A stretch of DNA of 64,000 nucleotides from Bellilinea sp034411135 (lineage in GTDB: Bacteria; Chloroflexota; Anaerolineae; Anaerolineales; Anaerolineaceae): the NCBI GenBank assembly GCA_034411135.1, contig DAOUMN010000033.1, positions 1 to 64,000 on the forward strand, read 5' to 3'. Position 1 is the stretch's first letter; every line of letters starts with the position of its first letter. This document shows positions 41,188 to 51,144 of this stretch, piece after piece. Below the pieces are notes generated by a model. That model was not told where the DNA came from. It made no database searches and saw only the letters and a program-made list of their open reading frames with translations. The translations under genes were made by a program, and so were the position numbers.

Positions 41188-43509
41188 GTGAGACACCTGG
41201 ACCGATCGTTTTTTTATAGAATGCTACCGTATGTTTTGGTGTTTTTTGCTCCGTTGCCGCTATTTCTATTTGCATTGATCAACGGGCAGGTTTTATTTTG
41301 GGGCACTCCTTCGTTGCAATTTATTCCCTGGCGGGTATACGGATATGCGCTGCTGGAACAAGGAATTCTACCGTTTTGGAATCCGCTCAATGGGATGGGC
41401 GCACCATTGTTTGCTAATTACCAATCAGCATTTTTGTACCCACCTTCATTAATCTTGTATATTTTCTATCGATTGGGGGATGCGCCTGCCGTAGCCTGGG
41501 GCAGCACGTTGCTCATTCCGTTGCACCTGGGTTGGGCGGGGTGTGGGATGATGCTCTTGGTGCGTCAACTGGGGGTGCGGCTGGGTGGCCAGATAATTGC
41601 CGGACTGGCGTTTGGCATGTGTGCCTACCTGGTAACCCGTGGCATGTTTTTCAGTATGATTTGGGCGGGAGCCTGGCTGCCCTGGCTGGTTTGGGCAGCC
41701 GACCGAGTTGTCACTGCCGCTCAGATGCGCCCTTTGCTGCGCAACATGCTACTGCTGGCTATGGTTTTTGCCTTTCAACTGCTGGCAGGTCATGCCCAAC
41801 TGACCTGGTATTCGGTCATTCTTGCCAGCGCTTGGGTTGTGGTGCGTCTTGTTGGGCAGGAGCGAATTCGTGTTGTTGTCAGCCGCTTGGGTTTATATAC
41901 TGCCGGTTTGATCATCGCCGTGATGATGGCTCTGCCACAGTTGTTACCGACTTTCGAATATTTGCAGCAATCCCAGCGCTCCAGCGCGGTGAATTTTGAC
42001 TTTGCCATGACATATTCACTTTGGCCATGGCGGCTATTGGGTTTCCTGCTGCCGGATTTATTCGGTAACCCGGGTAGCGGAAATTATTGGGGATACGGTG
42101 CTTATTGGGAAGATGCGGTTTATATTGGTATTGTCCCATTTTTATTGGCTGCTAGCACCCTTGTGTGGATCCCACAGCAGCGAAGCCGCATCGAAAATAT
42201 GGGGCAAGCACGCACCATCGTTTTTCTATGGTCATTAATCTTTCTTTCGGTTTTACTGGCATTGGGCAAGAATACCCCGCTTTTCCCCTGGCTGTACGAA
42301 CATATTCCGACTTTTGATATGTTTCAAGCCCCCGCACGTTATTTGTTTTGGACGACTTTCGGATTGGCATGCCTGGCAGGAATTGCTGCTGATCGCTGGA
42401 AAAGACCGATAGGGAAGAGCAGAAAAAATTATACTCGGTTGATGGTGGCTAGCCTGGCAATTATGCTCGGCTCTGCAGGAGCGGGTTTATTGCTGCCTCA
42501 AATTGAATCCAGCTTCATTCGCGCCTTTATTCTACTGGCAGTTTTTCTGTTCTGCACTGCCATATTGGCATTGAAAACCCCGTTGGATATGGATAGCCCG
42601 GCTCAATCGCGACGCTTGTGGGTTGCTGCTGTGCTCGGAATGGTTGTAGTGGATTTATGGCTGGCATCAGCCAATGCCAACCCGGTAATTGAGGCAAGTT
42701 TTTATAAGGTATCCACAGAGGGATTTCATGTTCCCGAAACGCGCACCTTCATTGCGAATCAGGATGAGTACAACTTGAAATTCGAACGCTACCTATCGAT
42801 GATGGATTTTCATGCCTTTGCAGATTGGCAGGAAATGCGAGCTGTTCCGCTGCCAAACCTGAATTTACTGGACAACATTGCAATGACCAATAATTTTGAT
42901 CCCTTGTTGCCGGGTTGGTTTGTGCAGTGGATGACGCTGATTGGCGATTTACCTGCAATGGAACAAAGCGCAATATTGACCACAATGGGCGTGGAATCCA
43001 TTATAAGGGTGGAAAAAGACGAAACCCATTGGTGGGTGGAACACATCCAGCCGGGGAAGCGAATTACTTGGAAATCCTGCGAGAATCGCGTTTCGTCGTT
43101 ACAAGAAGCTTTACAAGCGATGATTGTACAGGCAGGCGGACAAAATGCTTTTTCAGAGTGTATAATTGTCGAGTCGAATCAACCATGTGCCGATGAAGCA
43201 CAACCAGCGAACACTGAGCTTAAGTTTATCGTGGATCGAGCAGATTTAATGGTGATCGATATCAAAACAAACGCATCGGGTTGGATGCGAATAGCCGATA
43301 GCTGGTATCCGGGCTGGAAAGCCAAATTGGATGGGAAGGAGGTTCCCATTCAACGGGCAGATGCTGTTGTAAAAAGCGTGTGCATTCCCGCTGGTGAACA
43401 CCAGCTAACCCTGTCTTATCTGCCAACGAATATTATCCCGGCTACCTGGGTCAGTTTGTTGACCATTGTCGCAAGTGTTGCCGCAGCGGTTATTCTGCGA
43501 AGAACTTGA
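41188..43509 (+). CDS. YfhO-like polytopic membrane protein (second copy)
   Basis: A 773-residue paralogue in style of the previous gene, with a GTG start. The helices carry the same order of motifs (PFWNPLNGMGAPLFANYQSA, LLAGHAQLTWYSV, LGFLLPDLFGNPGSGNYWGY) and the tail again has DSWYPGWKAKLDGKEVPIQR. Like the first copy it should be a GT-C type glycosyltransferase acting outside the membrane. Tandem YfhO genes suggest a cell-surface glycan with more than one linked sugar, though donor and acceptor are not known. Confidence 0.75.
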   Translation: MRHLDRSFFYRMLPYVLVFFAPLPLFLFALINGQVLFWGTPSLQFIPWRVYGYALLEQGILPFWNPLNGMGAPLFANYQSAFLYPPSLILYIFYRLGDAPAVAWGSTLLIPLHLGWAGCGMMLLVRQLGVRLGGQIIAGLAFGMCAYLVTRGMFFSMIWAGAWLPWLVWAADRVVTAAQMRPLLRNMLLLAMVFAFQLLAGHAQLTWYSVILASAWVVVRLVGQERIRVVVSRLGLYTAGLIIAVMMALPQLLPTFEYLQQSQRSSAVNFDFAMTYSLWPWRLLGFLLPDLFGNPGSGNYWGYGAYWEDAVYIGIVPFLLAASTLVWIPQQRSRIENMGQARTIVFLWSLIFLSVLLALGKNTPLFPWLYEHIPTFDMFQAPARYLFWTTFGLACLAGIAADRWKRPIGKSRKNYTRLMVASLAIMLGSAGAGLLLPQIESSFIRAFILLAVFLFCTAILALKTPLDMDSPAQSRRLWVAAVLGMVVVDLWLASANANPVIEASFYKVSTEGFHVPETRTFIANQDEYNLKFERYLSMMDFHAFADWQEMRAVPLPNLNLLDNIAMTNNFDPLLPGWFVQWMTLIGDLPAMEQSAILTTMGVESIIRVEKDETHWWVEHIQPGKRITWKSCENRVSSLQEALQAMIVQAGGQNAFSECIIVESNQPCADEAQPANTELKFIVDRADLMVIDIKTNASGWMRIADSWYPGWKAKLDGKEVPIQRADAVVKSVCIPAGEHQLTLSYLPTNIIPATWVSLLTIVASVAAAVILRRT

Positions 43510-43539
43510 TTGAATCGCAGTTCTAACAAGGAGCTTTTC

Positions 43540-44514
43540 ATGGAGAATTCCATCGAGAAAGTGCAAGCCTTTTCACGCAAGATTATGGATAATCTTGAAA
43601 CGGTCATTGTTGGTAAATCCCACACGCTTGAATTGGTGATTATCAGTTTACTATGCCAGGGTCACCTATTGATCGATGACGTTCCCGGGGTCGGTAAGAC
43701 GGTTCTGGCACGCAGCCTGGCAAAATCTCTAGGTGTCAAATTCAGTCGCATTCAGTTCACGCCGGATATGCTACCCAGTGATGTGACTGGTGTTTCAATT
43801 TTCAACCAAGTTACCCGTGAGTTTGAATATCGCCCGGGACCGATCATGGCGCAAATAGTCCTGGCGGATGAGATCAACCGCGCGACGCCCAAAACCCAGT
43901 CGGCACTCCTGGAAGCCATGGAAGAACGGCAGGTTACCGTAGACGGGGTGACTTACTCGCTTCCTTCGCCGTTTTTGGTTCTGGCGACTCAAAACCCGAT
44001 CGAATACGAAGGTACTTTCCCGCTACCTGAGGCGCAACTGGACCGCTTCTTGATGCGGATTAAGATAGGTTATCCTTCCCTGTACGATGAAATGAAAATT
44101 CTTGAGTTGCAGCAACTGCGCCACCCGATTGAAGAGTTGCAGGCTGTGGCAGAGATCGATGAATTATTAGAGGTTCAGCAGATCATTCGAACCGTTTTTG
44201 TTTCCAAGCCGTTGCGCCAGTATATTGTGGAACTTACGCGTTCAACTCGGGAGAATAATGATGTTTATCTCGGCTCCAGCCCGCGTGGAAGCCTTGGATT
44301 GTACCGGGCAGGTCAGGCACGGGCTGCCATTCATGGCAGGGATTATGTCCTGCCGGATGATATTAAAATCCTGGCGGAAAATGTCCTCGCACACCGCATG
44401 GTCGTACAACCTTCAGCTCGGTTGCGCAATCTGAGTGCGGATCAGATTATTCACGAATTGGTTACTTTTGTCCCTGTTCCGGGCGGTGAGCTGGCAAGCC
44501 AGCCCACCAAATAA
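43540..44514 (+). CDS. MoxR-family AAA+ ATPase
   Basis: A 324-residue AAA+ chaperone. Walker A is DVPGVGKTVLARS and Walker B is IVLADEINRATPKTQSALLE, and MEERQVTVDGVTY and ATQNPIEYEGTFPLPEAQLD carry the pre-sensor and sensor 1 regions. Start 43540 is set by AAGGAG six bases ahead; an upstream frame from 43510 has no such site. MoxR proteins usually act with the DUF58/VWA protein encoded next door (4 bp after) in folding or activating a complex. No metal-cofactor enzyme is near, so its client is unknown. Confidence 0.95.
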   Translation: MENSIEKVQAFSRKIMDNLETVIVGKSHTLELVIISLLCQGHLLIDDVPGVGKTVLARSLAKSLGVKFSRIQFTPDMLPSDVTGVSIFNQVTREFEYRPGPIMAQIVLADEINRATPKTQSALLEAMEERQVTVDGVTYSLPSPFLVLATQNPIEYEGTFPLPEAQLDRFLMRIKIGYPSLYDEMKILELQQLRHPIEELQAVAEIDELLEVQQIIRTVFVSKPLRQYIVELTRSTRENNDVYLGSSPRGSLGLYRAGQARAAIHGRDYVLPDDIKILAENVLAHRMVVQPSARLRNLSADQIIHELVTFVPVPGGELASQPTK

Positions 44515-44518
44515 TCTG

Positions 44519-45799
44519 ATGAAAATTCGCCCTCCCTTCTTTTTGTTTTTATTGTTGCTGGGGGGCGCTCTTGCGGGTGTGTACTTAACCCAGCAGCCGA
44601 CCGTTTTTGTGTATTACCGCATCATTTACTTGTTGTTGGGTGTGTTGTTGTTAGCGTTCCTTTGGGCATTCACATCATTGCGTGGGTTGTCCGTTATTCG
44701 AAGCGCACGTGTTTTGCGTCTGCCCGTTGGGCAAATATTTGAAGAACGATTCGAAATTCGCAACGATTCCTGGTATGGGCGCTTATGGATCGAAATCAAG
44801 GACCAGTCAGCGTTGCCAGATAAACAGGGTTCGCGGGTTATCTCCAGTATCGGTCCACGCCAGCTGCGTTCGTATTTTTCGCGCACTTTGTTGGTAAAGC
44901 GTGGTGCATTTACACTCGGTCCTACCGTGTTAGTTTCGGGGGATCCGTTTGGTTTTTTTGCGGTTCAAAAAGTGATACCTGCCGAAAAAACTCTCCTGGT
45001 ATTACCGTACATGGTCAATTTGCAGAAATTTCCGGAACCGGCTGGCATTCTTCCTGGCGGACGGGCGTTGAGACGAAAAAGCCTCGAAGTAACTCCGTAT
45101 GCGGCTGGTGTGCGTGAATATGCTCCGGGTGACCCACTCAGCCGAATTCACTGGAAAAGCACGGCACGAAAAGACCGCTTGATCGTCAAGGAGTTTGAGC
45201 AAGACCCGCAGGCAGACGTTTGGATTTTACTGGATGCACAATCGGGTACGCATTTTTCTTTGCCCGATCTTCATCGCGTCGACAGGACCGGTCCGTTCTG
45301 GCTTATTCCGCAGCGGCTAGTCATGCCGCTTCCACCAAGTACGTTTGAATATGCAGTCTCATGTGTTGCCTCGATTGCTGATTACTACCTTGCCCAAGGT
45401 CGGTCAGTAGGATTTTCGTGTGCTGCACAAACGCTCAGTGTTTTACCGGCAGAGCGGGGTGACCGCCAGCTGGCAAAACTGCTCGAAACACTGGCGTTTT
45501 TACAACCAGAGGGTGGCTTGCCTTTACCGGGTTTGATTGAAGCACAAGCCAACCAGGTTCCGCGCGGCAGCACAATTGTTCTGGTCACGGCGGTATGCAA
45601 TCAAAACCTGGAGCTGGCGCTGGAGGTTATTTTACGACGCGACCTGAGACCGGTTGTTATCGGTGTTGATTCAGCTAGCTTTGGCGGTTATGAGGATGCC
45701 TGTGTCACTTTTGAGCGCTTGCGCGCTTATGGCGTTCCCCTAAGAATGATCCGCGAAGGCGATTCGCTGCAGGAAATCCTTGAAAATGACCAGCATTGA
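44519..45799 (+). CDS. DUF58 membrane protein, MoxR partner
   Basis: A 426-residue protein with two N-terminal membrane helices (PFFLFLLLLGGALAGVYL, IIYLLLGVLLLAFLWAF), a beta-rich middle domain and a C-terminal vWA-like DUF58 domain with the hallmark DPLSRIHWKSTARKDRLI and VWILLDAQSGTHFS. This domain is the usual partner of MoxR ATPases. The frequent third member, a transglutaminase-domain protein, is not found downstream. The gene runs convergent to the molybdenum-cofactor gene at 45892. Confidence 0.9.
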   Translation: MKIRPPFFLFLLLLGGALAGVYLTQQPTVFVYYRIIYLLLGVLLLAFLWAFTSLRGLSVIRSARVLRLPVGQIFEERFEIRNDSWYGRLWIEIKDQSALPDKQGSRVISSIGPRQLRSYFSRTLLVKRGAFTLGPTVLVSGDPFGFFAVQKVIPAEKTLLVLPYMVNLQKFPEPAGILPGGRALRRKSLEVTPYAAGVREYAPGDPLSRIHWKSTARKDRLIVKEFEQDPQADVWILLDAQSGTHFSLPDLHRVDRTGPFWLIPQRLVMPLPPSTFEYAVSCVASIADYYLAQGRSVGFSCAAQTLSVLPAERGDRQLAKLLETLAFLQPEGGLPLPGLIEAQANQVPRGSTIVLVTAVCNQNLELALEVILRRDLRPVVIGVDSASFGGYEDACVTFERLRAYGVPLRMIREGDSLQEILENDQH

Positions 45800-45891
45800 A
45801 AAGGAATGGCGATACACGAAACCCACCGGATTCAGCGCACTCAAATTTCACTCCAATTCGTTCGAGTCCGATTCGGAATTCAATTAAGCCT

Positions 45892-46416
45892 TCAATCTTT
45901 TGCCGATCCTTTGAAATACGATTTTTGGTGTCCCAACTCGGCACCAGGAGCGTCGTTTAATAATTCCATAGCATGGGGAAGGACTGGCAGAACCACATCG
46001 AGGTTCTCTACGGCGCCTTTTGGACTGCCAGGTAGGTTAATTATCAGGGTTCGTTTACGGATACCCGCTACAAGGCGGGTGAGCATGGCGTGGGGAGTGA
46101 TTTTCAGGCTGCTGGCGCGCATGGCTTCCGGTATTCCTGAAACGACCTTTTCAATAACTGCCAAGGTAGCTTCAGGTGTGATATCACGCGGCGCAACGCC
46201 AGTTCCACCGGTAGTGAGAATCAGATTGCATTCCTCCTGATCGCACCATTCTATCAGAATGGTGCGAATCTGGTCAAAATCGTCCGCCACAATAGCTGTT
46301 TTAACCACCGTAAAACCCGCAGTGCGGACTTTTTGAACCAGAGCAGGTCCGGATAGATCTTCTCGCTCCCCGCGTGCGCTTCGATCGGAGATCGTTAAGA
46401 TTCCAACCTGGATCAT
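45892..46416 (-). CDS. MogA/MoaB-type molybdopterin adenylyltransferase
   Basis: A 174-residue MoCF-biosynthesis fold protein. The motifs are QVGILTISDRSARGEREDLS, LILTTGGTGVAPRDITPEAT and the late LPGSPKGAVENL. It activates molybdopterin with ATP as step before metal insertion (established for MogA); MoaB paralogues lack full activity, so the exact role is not fixed. It overlaps the PHP-AlbA_2 gene start-to-stop by 4 bp at the end of the lon operon. No other Mo cofactor genes appear here. Confidence 0.9.
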   Translation of the reverse strand: MIQVGILTISDRSARGEREDLSGPALVQKVRTAGFTVVKTAIVADDFDQIRTILIEWCDQEECNLILTTGGTGVAPRDITPEATLAVIEKVVSGIPEAMRASSLKITPHAMLTRLVAGIRKRTLIINLPGSPKGAVENLDVVLPVLPHAMELLNDAPGAELGHQKSYFKGSAKD

Positions 46417-48167
46417 CGCTCGCCATCATCCAATCCGGTGACGGTGCGCCATTCACCGTGTATACCATCATCAGTGACACCAAAGAAAAAGCGGTAGTTT
46501 TGTCCAGCGCGTAAAATCAAATCATAGCGGGTGATGTTGCCTTGTTTGTGCTTTCGCAGCATTCCCAGGTCGCCGCGCCACTTAACTTGCTGGGGATCAA
46601 AATTTTTCATCGTGGTGGTATAACGGTCGATGGCATAGTGCCATAACTTGCGGGCTGAAACCCGGGTGACATTTTTGACCACATTTCCGTTGCGCAGGTC
46701 GCGCATGGTGAAATATTGTTTTCCCTGCCGTTCCTCTGGTGGTAAAACCTCAACCCCGGTACGCGGCTCTATTGGATTTTCCTGGTTGGGGGTTTCGATG
46801 GAGGCAGCCGTCTTTTGGGTTGAATACGGTTCCGCAGCCGGCGTGGTGGCAGGCATTGTGGCATTTTTATTACGTAACACCAGGCTGACGATCTCGTCCC
46901 TTACCGCAAGCCCTGTTTCTGCTTCGTCACGGACGTAGATTTTATTATCATCAACTGCATAGGGTGGTTCATCGCCTCGCGGAACCAGAATACGGATAAT
47001 TTTCTTCCCTTTGTAATCGTGGACGTCGATTGATATATGCAGTGGCGGGCTGATGCGATTGTTGATTTCTTTTTCCAGGACATGTATCCCTTGCTCGATA
47101 TCCGTAACTCCAACAGGCGGTTTTTTTGCATCATCTGCAATGCCAATATACAAGGTGCCGCCGTTGGTGTTTGCAAAGGCACACACGTCCGCAAGAACGG
47201 CGTACAGTTTTCCCCCGCGCACGGTCATGCTTTCATGAAAGTCCTGGATGATGTTTGCGCCTTCTTCGCGGGCGGTTTGAATAAAGTCAAAGATCGGCTC
47301 TTCCTTATGGCGGTGAGGGCGGGTACGAGAAAAATCATTGCTCAAAAAAAGGTCTCTCAATGCCTCAAAGCTGCATTCGGGTAGTAATACGTCCGTGGCG
47401 CGATCGCCAACCCCCAGGTTTTTCTTGCGCACGAGGTCTGTGGTGAGCCGATGCGCGTCCGACCCTTGGATGCAATGCATCCGGCGCGGATATTCCGGCT
47501 TGGTGCCGTTAAAAAACGCTGCGGTTGTTCGAGGTCCTTTTTGTTCTAGATCGGTTACCTCGAGGGCGTGCAAATGAGAGTCCTGGGTAAAGGCGATCTT
47601 AGTTTGTCCGCCAAAAGTGAATCCGCGCATGGCTACCCCGTTGCTTGAATTGGCGTGCGCGGCAATCACCAGACCGCCGTTTTCATGGACAACCCGATAA
47701 ACGGTCAACACGTCCTCGGTAGCACCGACAGTTTGGGAACCTTCATCCAGTTGATCGGGCGGGATGTTCAAACTGAGCAGCAAATGTTCCAGCTCACGCA
47801 CTGGTTTATGGGGGGGAAAAATGCATAGAATGTGAAATCCAAAGGTTGCGGTGAATTCAAAACCGGGCAGAATCTGAATTTTTGATCGTAGTCGGTTGTA
47901 TTCTTCGAGCCGTCGTTGCTCGGCGGGCATTAATCGCCCCAATTTTTGCAGTAATTCGAGAGACTGGATCTCCTCGATCATTTTGCGGTAGCCGGCCACC
48001 GTATTGTGATCGGTGATGGCGATCATATTCAACCCACGTGCTTCCGCCTTTTGCAATATATCCAGTATCGTTGCTTCGGATTGCTGGTAGTCGCTGGACG
48101 CGGGTGTGTGCAAATGGAGATCAATGGTGTACCATTGTGAATTGGAATTATTTTGACGTTTTGCCAA
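46413..48167 (-). CDS. PHP-domain phosphoesterase fused to AlbA_2/Schlafen-type domain
   Basis: A 584-residue two-module protein. The PHP domain (residues 12-270) has its metal ligands in TIDLHLHTPASSDY, MIAITDHNTVAG and HCIQGSDAHRL. The second module (about 290-430) is an AlbA_2/divergent AAA-4 type fold, with AVLADVCAFANTNGGTLYIG and the DDNKIYVRDEAETG style, known for nucleic-acid binding in Schlafen-like proteins. A third basic C-terminal part (RVSARKLWHYAIDRYTTTMK) is unassigned. It lies in the tpx-hsp20-lon operon, 25 bp after the response regulator. A metal-dependent nuclease or phosphatase guided by an RNA/DNA-binding domain is a likely type of activity, but unproven. Confidence 0.85.
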   Translation of the reverse strand: MAKRQNNSNSQWYTIDLHLHTPASSDYQQSEATILDILQKAEARGLNMIAITDHNTVAGYRKMIEEIQSLELLQKLGRLMPAEQRRLEEYNRLRSKIQILPGFEFTATFGFHILCIFPPHKPVRELEHLLLSLNIPPDQLDEGSQTVGATEDVLTVYRVVHENGGLVIAAHANSSNGVAMRGFTFGGQTKIAFTQDSHLHALEVTDLEQKGPRTTAAFFNGTKPEYPRRMHCIQGSDAHRLTTDLVRKKNLGVGDRATDVLLPECSFEALRDLFLSNDFSRTRPHRHKEEPIFDFIQTAREEGANIIQDFHESMTVRGGKLYAVLADVCAFANTNGGTLYIGIADDAKKPPVGVTDIEQGIHVLEKEINNRISPPLHISIDVHDYKGKKIIRILVPRGDEPPYAVDDNKIYVRDEAETGLAVRDEIVSLVLRNKNATMPATTPAAEPYSTQKTAASIETPNQENPIEPRTGVEVLPPEERQGKQYFTMRDLRNGNVVKNVTRVSARKLWHYAIDRYTTTMKNFDPQQVKWRGDLGMLRKHKQGNITRYDLILRAGQNYRFFFGVTDDGIHGEWRTVTGLDDGER

Positions 48168-48192
48168 GAAATTCTCCTTTTTGGCTTTTATT

Positions 48193-48552
48193 TCAATTGA
48201 TTACATGCAACTTGCTGATTAAATCTGCCGGCATGTACGGTTTTAACAGGAAATCATCGGCACCCGCCAAGAGACATTCCTGTTTGCGATCTTCTCCGGA
48301 GGTCATAATGATGCGCGTTTGCGGATTAACAATACTGCTGGAACGGATCTCACGCAGTACGGTGATGCCATTCGCTGTTTTTAAGTTAACGTCCATCAAA
48401 ATAATTTCAGGCTGTTTTTCGCTGATATTTTTCAAAATATCATTCGGACTGGATATTTCTATCGTGGAAACCTGAAATCGCTCGATCTCCAGTAATGTCT
48501 TTAGCAACGCCCGCATGGATGTGTCGTCTTCGATGATCAGTATGTGAGTCAT
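48193..48552 (-). CDS. Stand-alone response regulator receiver
   Basis: A 119-residue CheY-type domain. The acidic pocket is in LIIEDDTSMR, the phospho-acceptor Asp in IILMDVNLKT, the Ser/Thr in IMTSGE and the Lys in FLLKPYMP. No output domain, so it acts by protein-protein contact. No histidine kinase is present in the window. It sits between lon and the PHP-AlbA_2 gene in the stress operon. Confidence 0.9.
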   Translation of the reverse strand: MTHILIIEDDTSMRALLKTLLEIERFQVSTIEISSPNDILKNISEKQPEIILMDVNLKTANGITVLREIRSSSIVNPQTRIIMTSGEDRKQECLLAGADDFLLKPYMPADLISKLHVIN

Positions 48553-48585
48553 ATCTCCCCAACAATGATTATTGCTTTCTGATTT

Positions 48586-51135
48586 CTAGGCAGGTTGAGC
48601 GATTTTTTCCTCTAGCGCATTAGCCAGAACTTCATCCACGCTCTCGACCAGAATAAACTGCATGGCTTTGTGCACCTCTTCTGGAAGATCTTCCAAATCG
48701 GCTTCGTTGTCTTTAGGTATGATCACTGTTTTTAGACCAGCTCGGTGAGCTGCAAGCACTTTTTCTTTGATCCCTCCAACCGGAAGCACCTGACCGCGTA
48801 GGGTAATTTCACCGGTCATGCCAACTTCGGAATGCACCAGCCGCCCGGTTAACAGCGAGACCAGAGCAGTTGCCATGGTCACACCAGCCGACGGACCGTC
48901 TTTGGGTTGTGCACCGGCGGGAATGTGAAGATGAATGTCAGATTTTTCAAAGATATCGGGTTCAATCCCCAGTTGAGCAGCCCGTGAGCGTACATACGAA
49001 AGTGCGGCCTGTGCGGATTCCTGCATCACTTTGCCAACCGATCCGGTGGTGATGAAACCCTTATTTCCTGGCATAAGGGTAGCTTCGATAAATAAAATAT
49101 CACCGCCAACCGGCGTCCACGCCAGACCGGTTGCCACTCCGGGTATCTCGGTGCGGCGTTGAATTTCTTCGGTGCCCAAGTGTTTGGGCCTGCCGAGCAG
49201 TTCACGTACAGCACTTTCATCGATCACTTGCGAGGTGGTTTTCCCTTCAGTTATGCGTGTGGCAACCTTACGGCAGATCGATCCGATTTCGCGTTCCAGG
49301 TTACGCACCCCGGCTTCGCGAGTATAGTGGCGAATAATTGCAGAAATTGCCTTGGTTGTGAATTGGATTTCCTCGTCGCGTAAACTGTTTTCTTTGAGTT
49401 GGCGGGGAATCAGATAGCGACGGGCGATTTCGGCTTTTTCGCTATCGGTATACCCAGACAATTGAATGATTTCCATTCGGTCAAGCAGGGGACCGGGGAT
49501 GGTTTCAAACTGGTTGGCAGTGGTGATGAACATAACCTGAGAAAGGTCAAAGGCAACTTCGAGATAATTGTCCCGAAATTCCAGGTTTTGTTCCGGATCG
49601 AGCACTTCCAACAAGGCAGAGGCTGGATCGCCGCGAAAGTCGGAGCTCAATTTGTCGATTTCGTCCAGCATGAAAACAGGGTTTCGCGATTCGACCCGGC
49701 GCAGTGCTTGTAAGATGCGCCCCGGCATGGCGCCGATATAAGTGCGGCGGTGCCCACGAATTTCGGCTTCATCCCGTACTCCGCCGAGCGAAATGCGCAC
49801 AAATTTTCGTCCCATTGCCCGGCTAATGGACTGCCCAAGAGATGTTTTGCCCACTCCCGGCGGTCCAATGAAACACAGAATGACGCCCTCGCGTTGACGA
49901 CGAATAAGATCGGTGGAGGTTTGTTTGTTGAATTCTTCGTGTCGATCGAGGCGCAGTTTTCGTATAGCCAGATATTCCAGGATTCGTTCCTTGATATCCT
50001 CTAACCCGTAATGATCTTGATCGAGAACTTCGCGGGCGTGGGATATATCCAAATTATCCGAAGTGACTTTCGACCATGGTAATGAAACCAACCAGTCCAG
50101 ATAGGTGCGTATGACCCCATATTCCGCGGCAGCGGTGGGTAAACGTTGCAAGCGATCTAGTTCTCGGTCTGCCAGTTTACGGGCTTCTTCGGATAAACCG
50201 GCTTCCTGAATCTTTTTTTGAAACTCTTCCACATCGGCGGCTTGTTCATCGGTCTCGCCCAATTCGCGCTGGATCGCTTTGAGTTGTTCGCGCAGGAAGT
50301 AATCACGCTGGACTTTGTCAATTTCGGAACGCGCCTCTTTTTGGATCTTCTGACTTAGTTCCAGTACTTCGCTTTCGCGCGTAAGCAGGTTGACCAGTTT
50401 GTGCAGTTTCTCGGAGATCGTATCCAGTTCAAGAATTTCCTGCGCGTCACTGATCTCCATCCGCTGTAAATTGGCAATGGTATAGACGGTTTGAAGCGGA
50501 TCAGTCAGCGACGCCACGGTTGCCACCAGTTCCCGTGGCATGGAGGGGATCATTTCAGCAATATGGGCAAATTGATCGCGGACATTCCGCGCCAATGCCT
50601 CCACCTCCAAACCGCCATCCTCCGTTTCCGGAATTGGTTCAACCCGGGCTTTTAAGTATGGTTCAGTAGCAACGAATTCGATAACCCGGAAACGGATCAA
50701 TCCTTGCACCAGCAGACGGATGGTACCGTCCTGAGCGCGAAACATGCGATGGATCAACCCCGCCGTGCCAATTTGATACAACTGCTCAGGGTCGGGACTT
50801 TCAATTTCTGGGTGCATCGAGGCAATCAAGCCAATAAAGCGGTCACCAGTGACGACATCATCCACGAGCCGAATGCTTCGAGGTTGTCCAATTGTCAATG
50901 GTACGCCGGTTTGAGGGTAAACCACAAGACCGCGCAGGGGTAATATGGGGAGGATATCCGGCAGTTTGATCAGCGATTCGGTTGGATTATTTTCCACGTC
51001 TTCTAGATCTTCTTCGAGATAAATTGTATCTTCCCCATCGCTCTGTGAAAGCAAAATTTCTTCGAAACCGTTCTCTTCGGCGTCATATTGAAAGTAAAAC
51101 TGGTTGGGATCGATGTTCCACCTGGATGCTGGCAT
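48586..51135 (-). CDS. lon: ATP-dependent protease Lon
   Basis: An 849-residue serine-lysine protease that removes damaged and regulatory proteins. Order: N-terminal LON substrate domain (LPILPLRGLVVYPQTGVPLT), AAA+ domain with Walker A CFIGPPGVGKTSLGQS and ISLGGVRDEAEIRGHRRTY, and the protease domain with catalytic Ser in PKDGPSAGVTMATAL and Lys in GGIKEKVLAAHRAG. Length and order are standard. It follows hsp20 by 9 bp and precedes the response regulator. Confidence 0.97.
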   Translation of the reverse strand: MPASRWNIDPNQFYFQYDAEENGFEEILLSQSDGEDTIYLEEDLEDVENNPTESLIKLPDILPILPLRGLVVYPQTGVPLTIGQPRSIRLVDDVVTGDRFIGLIASMHPEIESPDPEQLYQIGTAGLIHRMFRAQDGTIRLLVQGLIRFRVIEFVATEPYLKARVEPIPETEDGGLEVEALARNVRDQFAHIAEMIPSMPRELVATVASLTDPLQTVYTIANLQRMEISDAQEILELDTISEKLHKLVNLLTRESEVLELSQKIQKEARSEIDKVQRDYFLREQLKAIQRELGETDEQAADVEEFQKKIQEAGLSEEARKLADRELDRLQRLPTAAAEYGVIRTYLDWLVSLPWSKVTSDNLDISHAREVLDQDHYGLEDIKERILEYLAIRKLRLDRHEEFNKQTSTDLIRRQREGVILCFIGPPGVGKTSLGQSISRAMGRKFVRISLGGVRDEAEIRGHRRTYIGAMPGRILQALRRVESRNPVFMLDEIDKLSSDFRGDPASALLEVLDPEQNLEFRDNYLEVAFDLSQVMFITTANQFETIPGPLLDRMEIIQLSGYTDSEKAEIARRYLIPRQLKENSLRDEEIQFTTKAISAIIRHYTREAGVRNLEREIGSICRKVATRITEGKTTSQVIDESAVRELLGRPKHLGTEEIQRRTEIPGVATGLAWTPVGGDILFIEATLMPGNKGFITTGSVGKVMQESAQAALSYVRSRAAQLGIEPDIFEKSDIHLHIPAGAQPKDGPSAGVTMATALVSLLTGRLVHSEVGMTGEITLRGQVLPVGGIKEKVLAAHRAGLKTVIIPKDNEADLEDLPEEVHKAMQFILVESVDEVLANALEEKIAQPA

Positions 51136-51144
51136 ACTGGCTGG

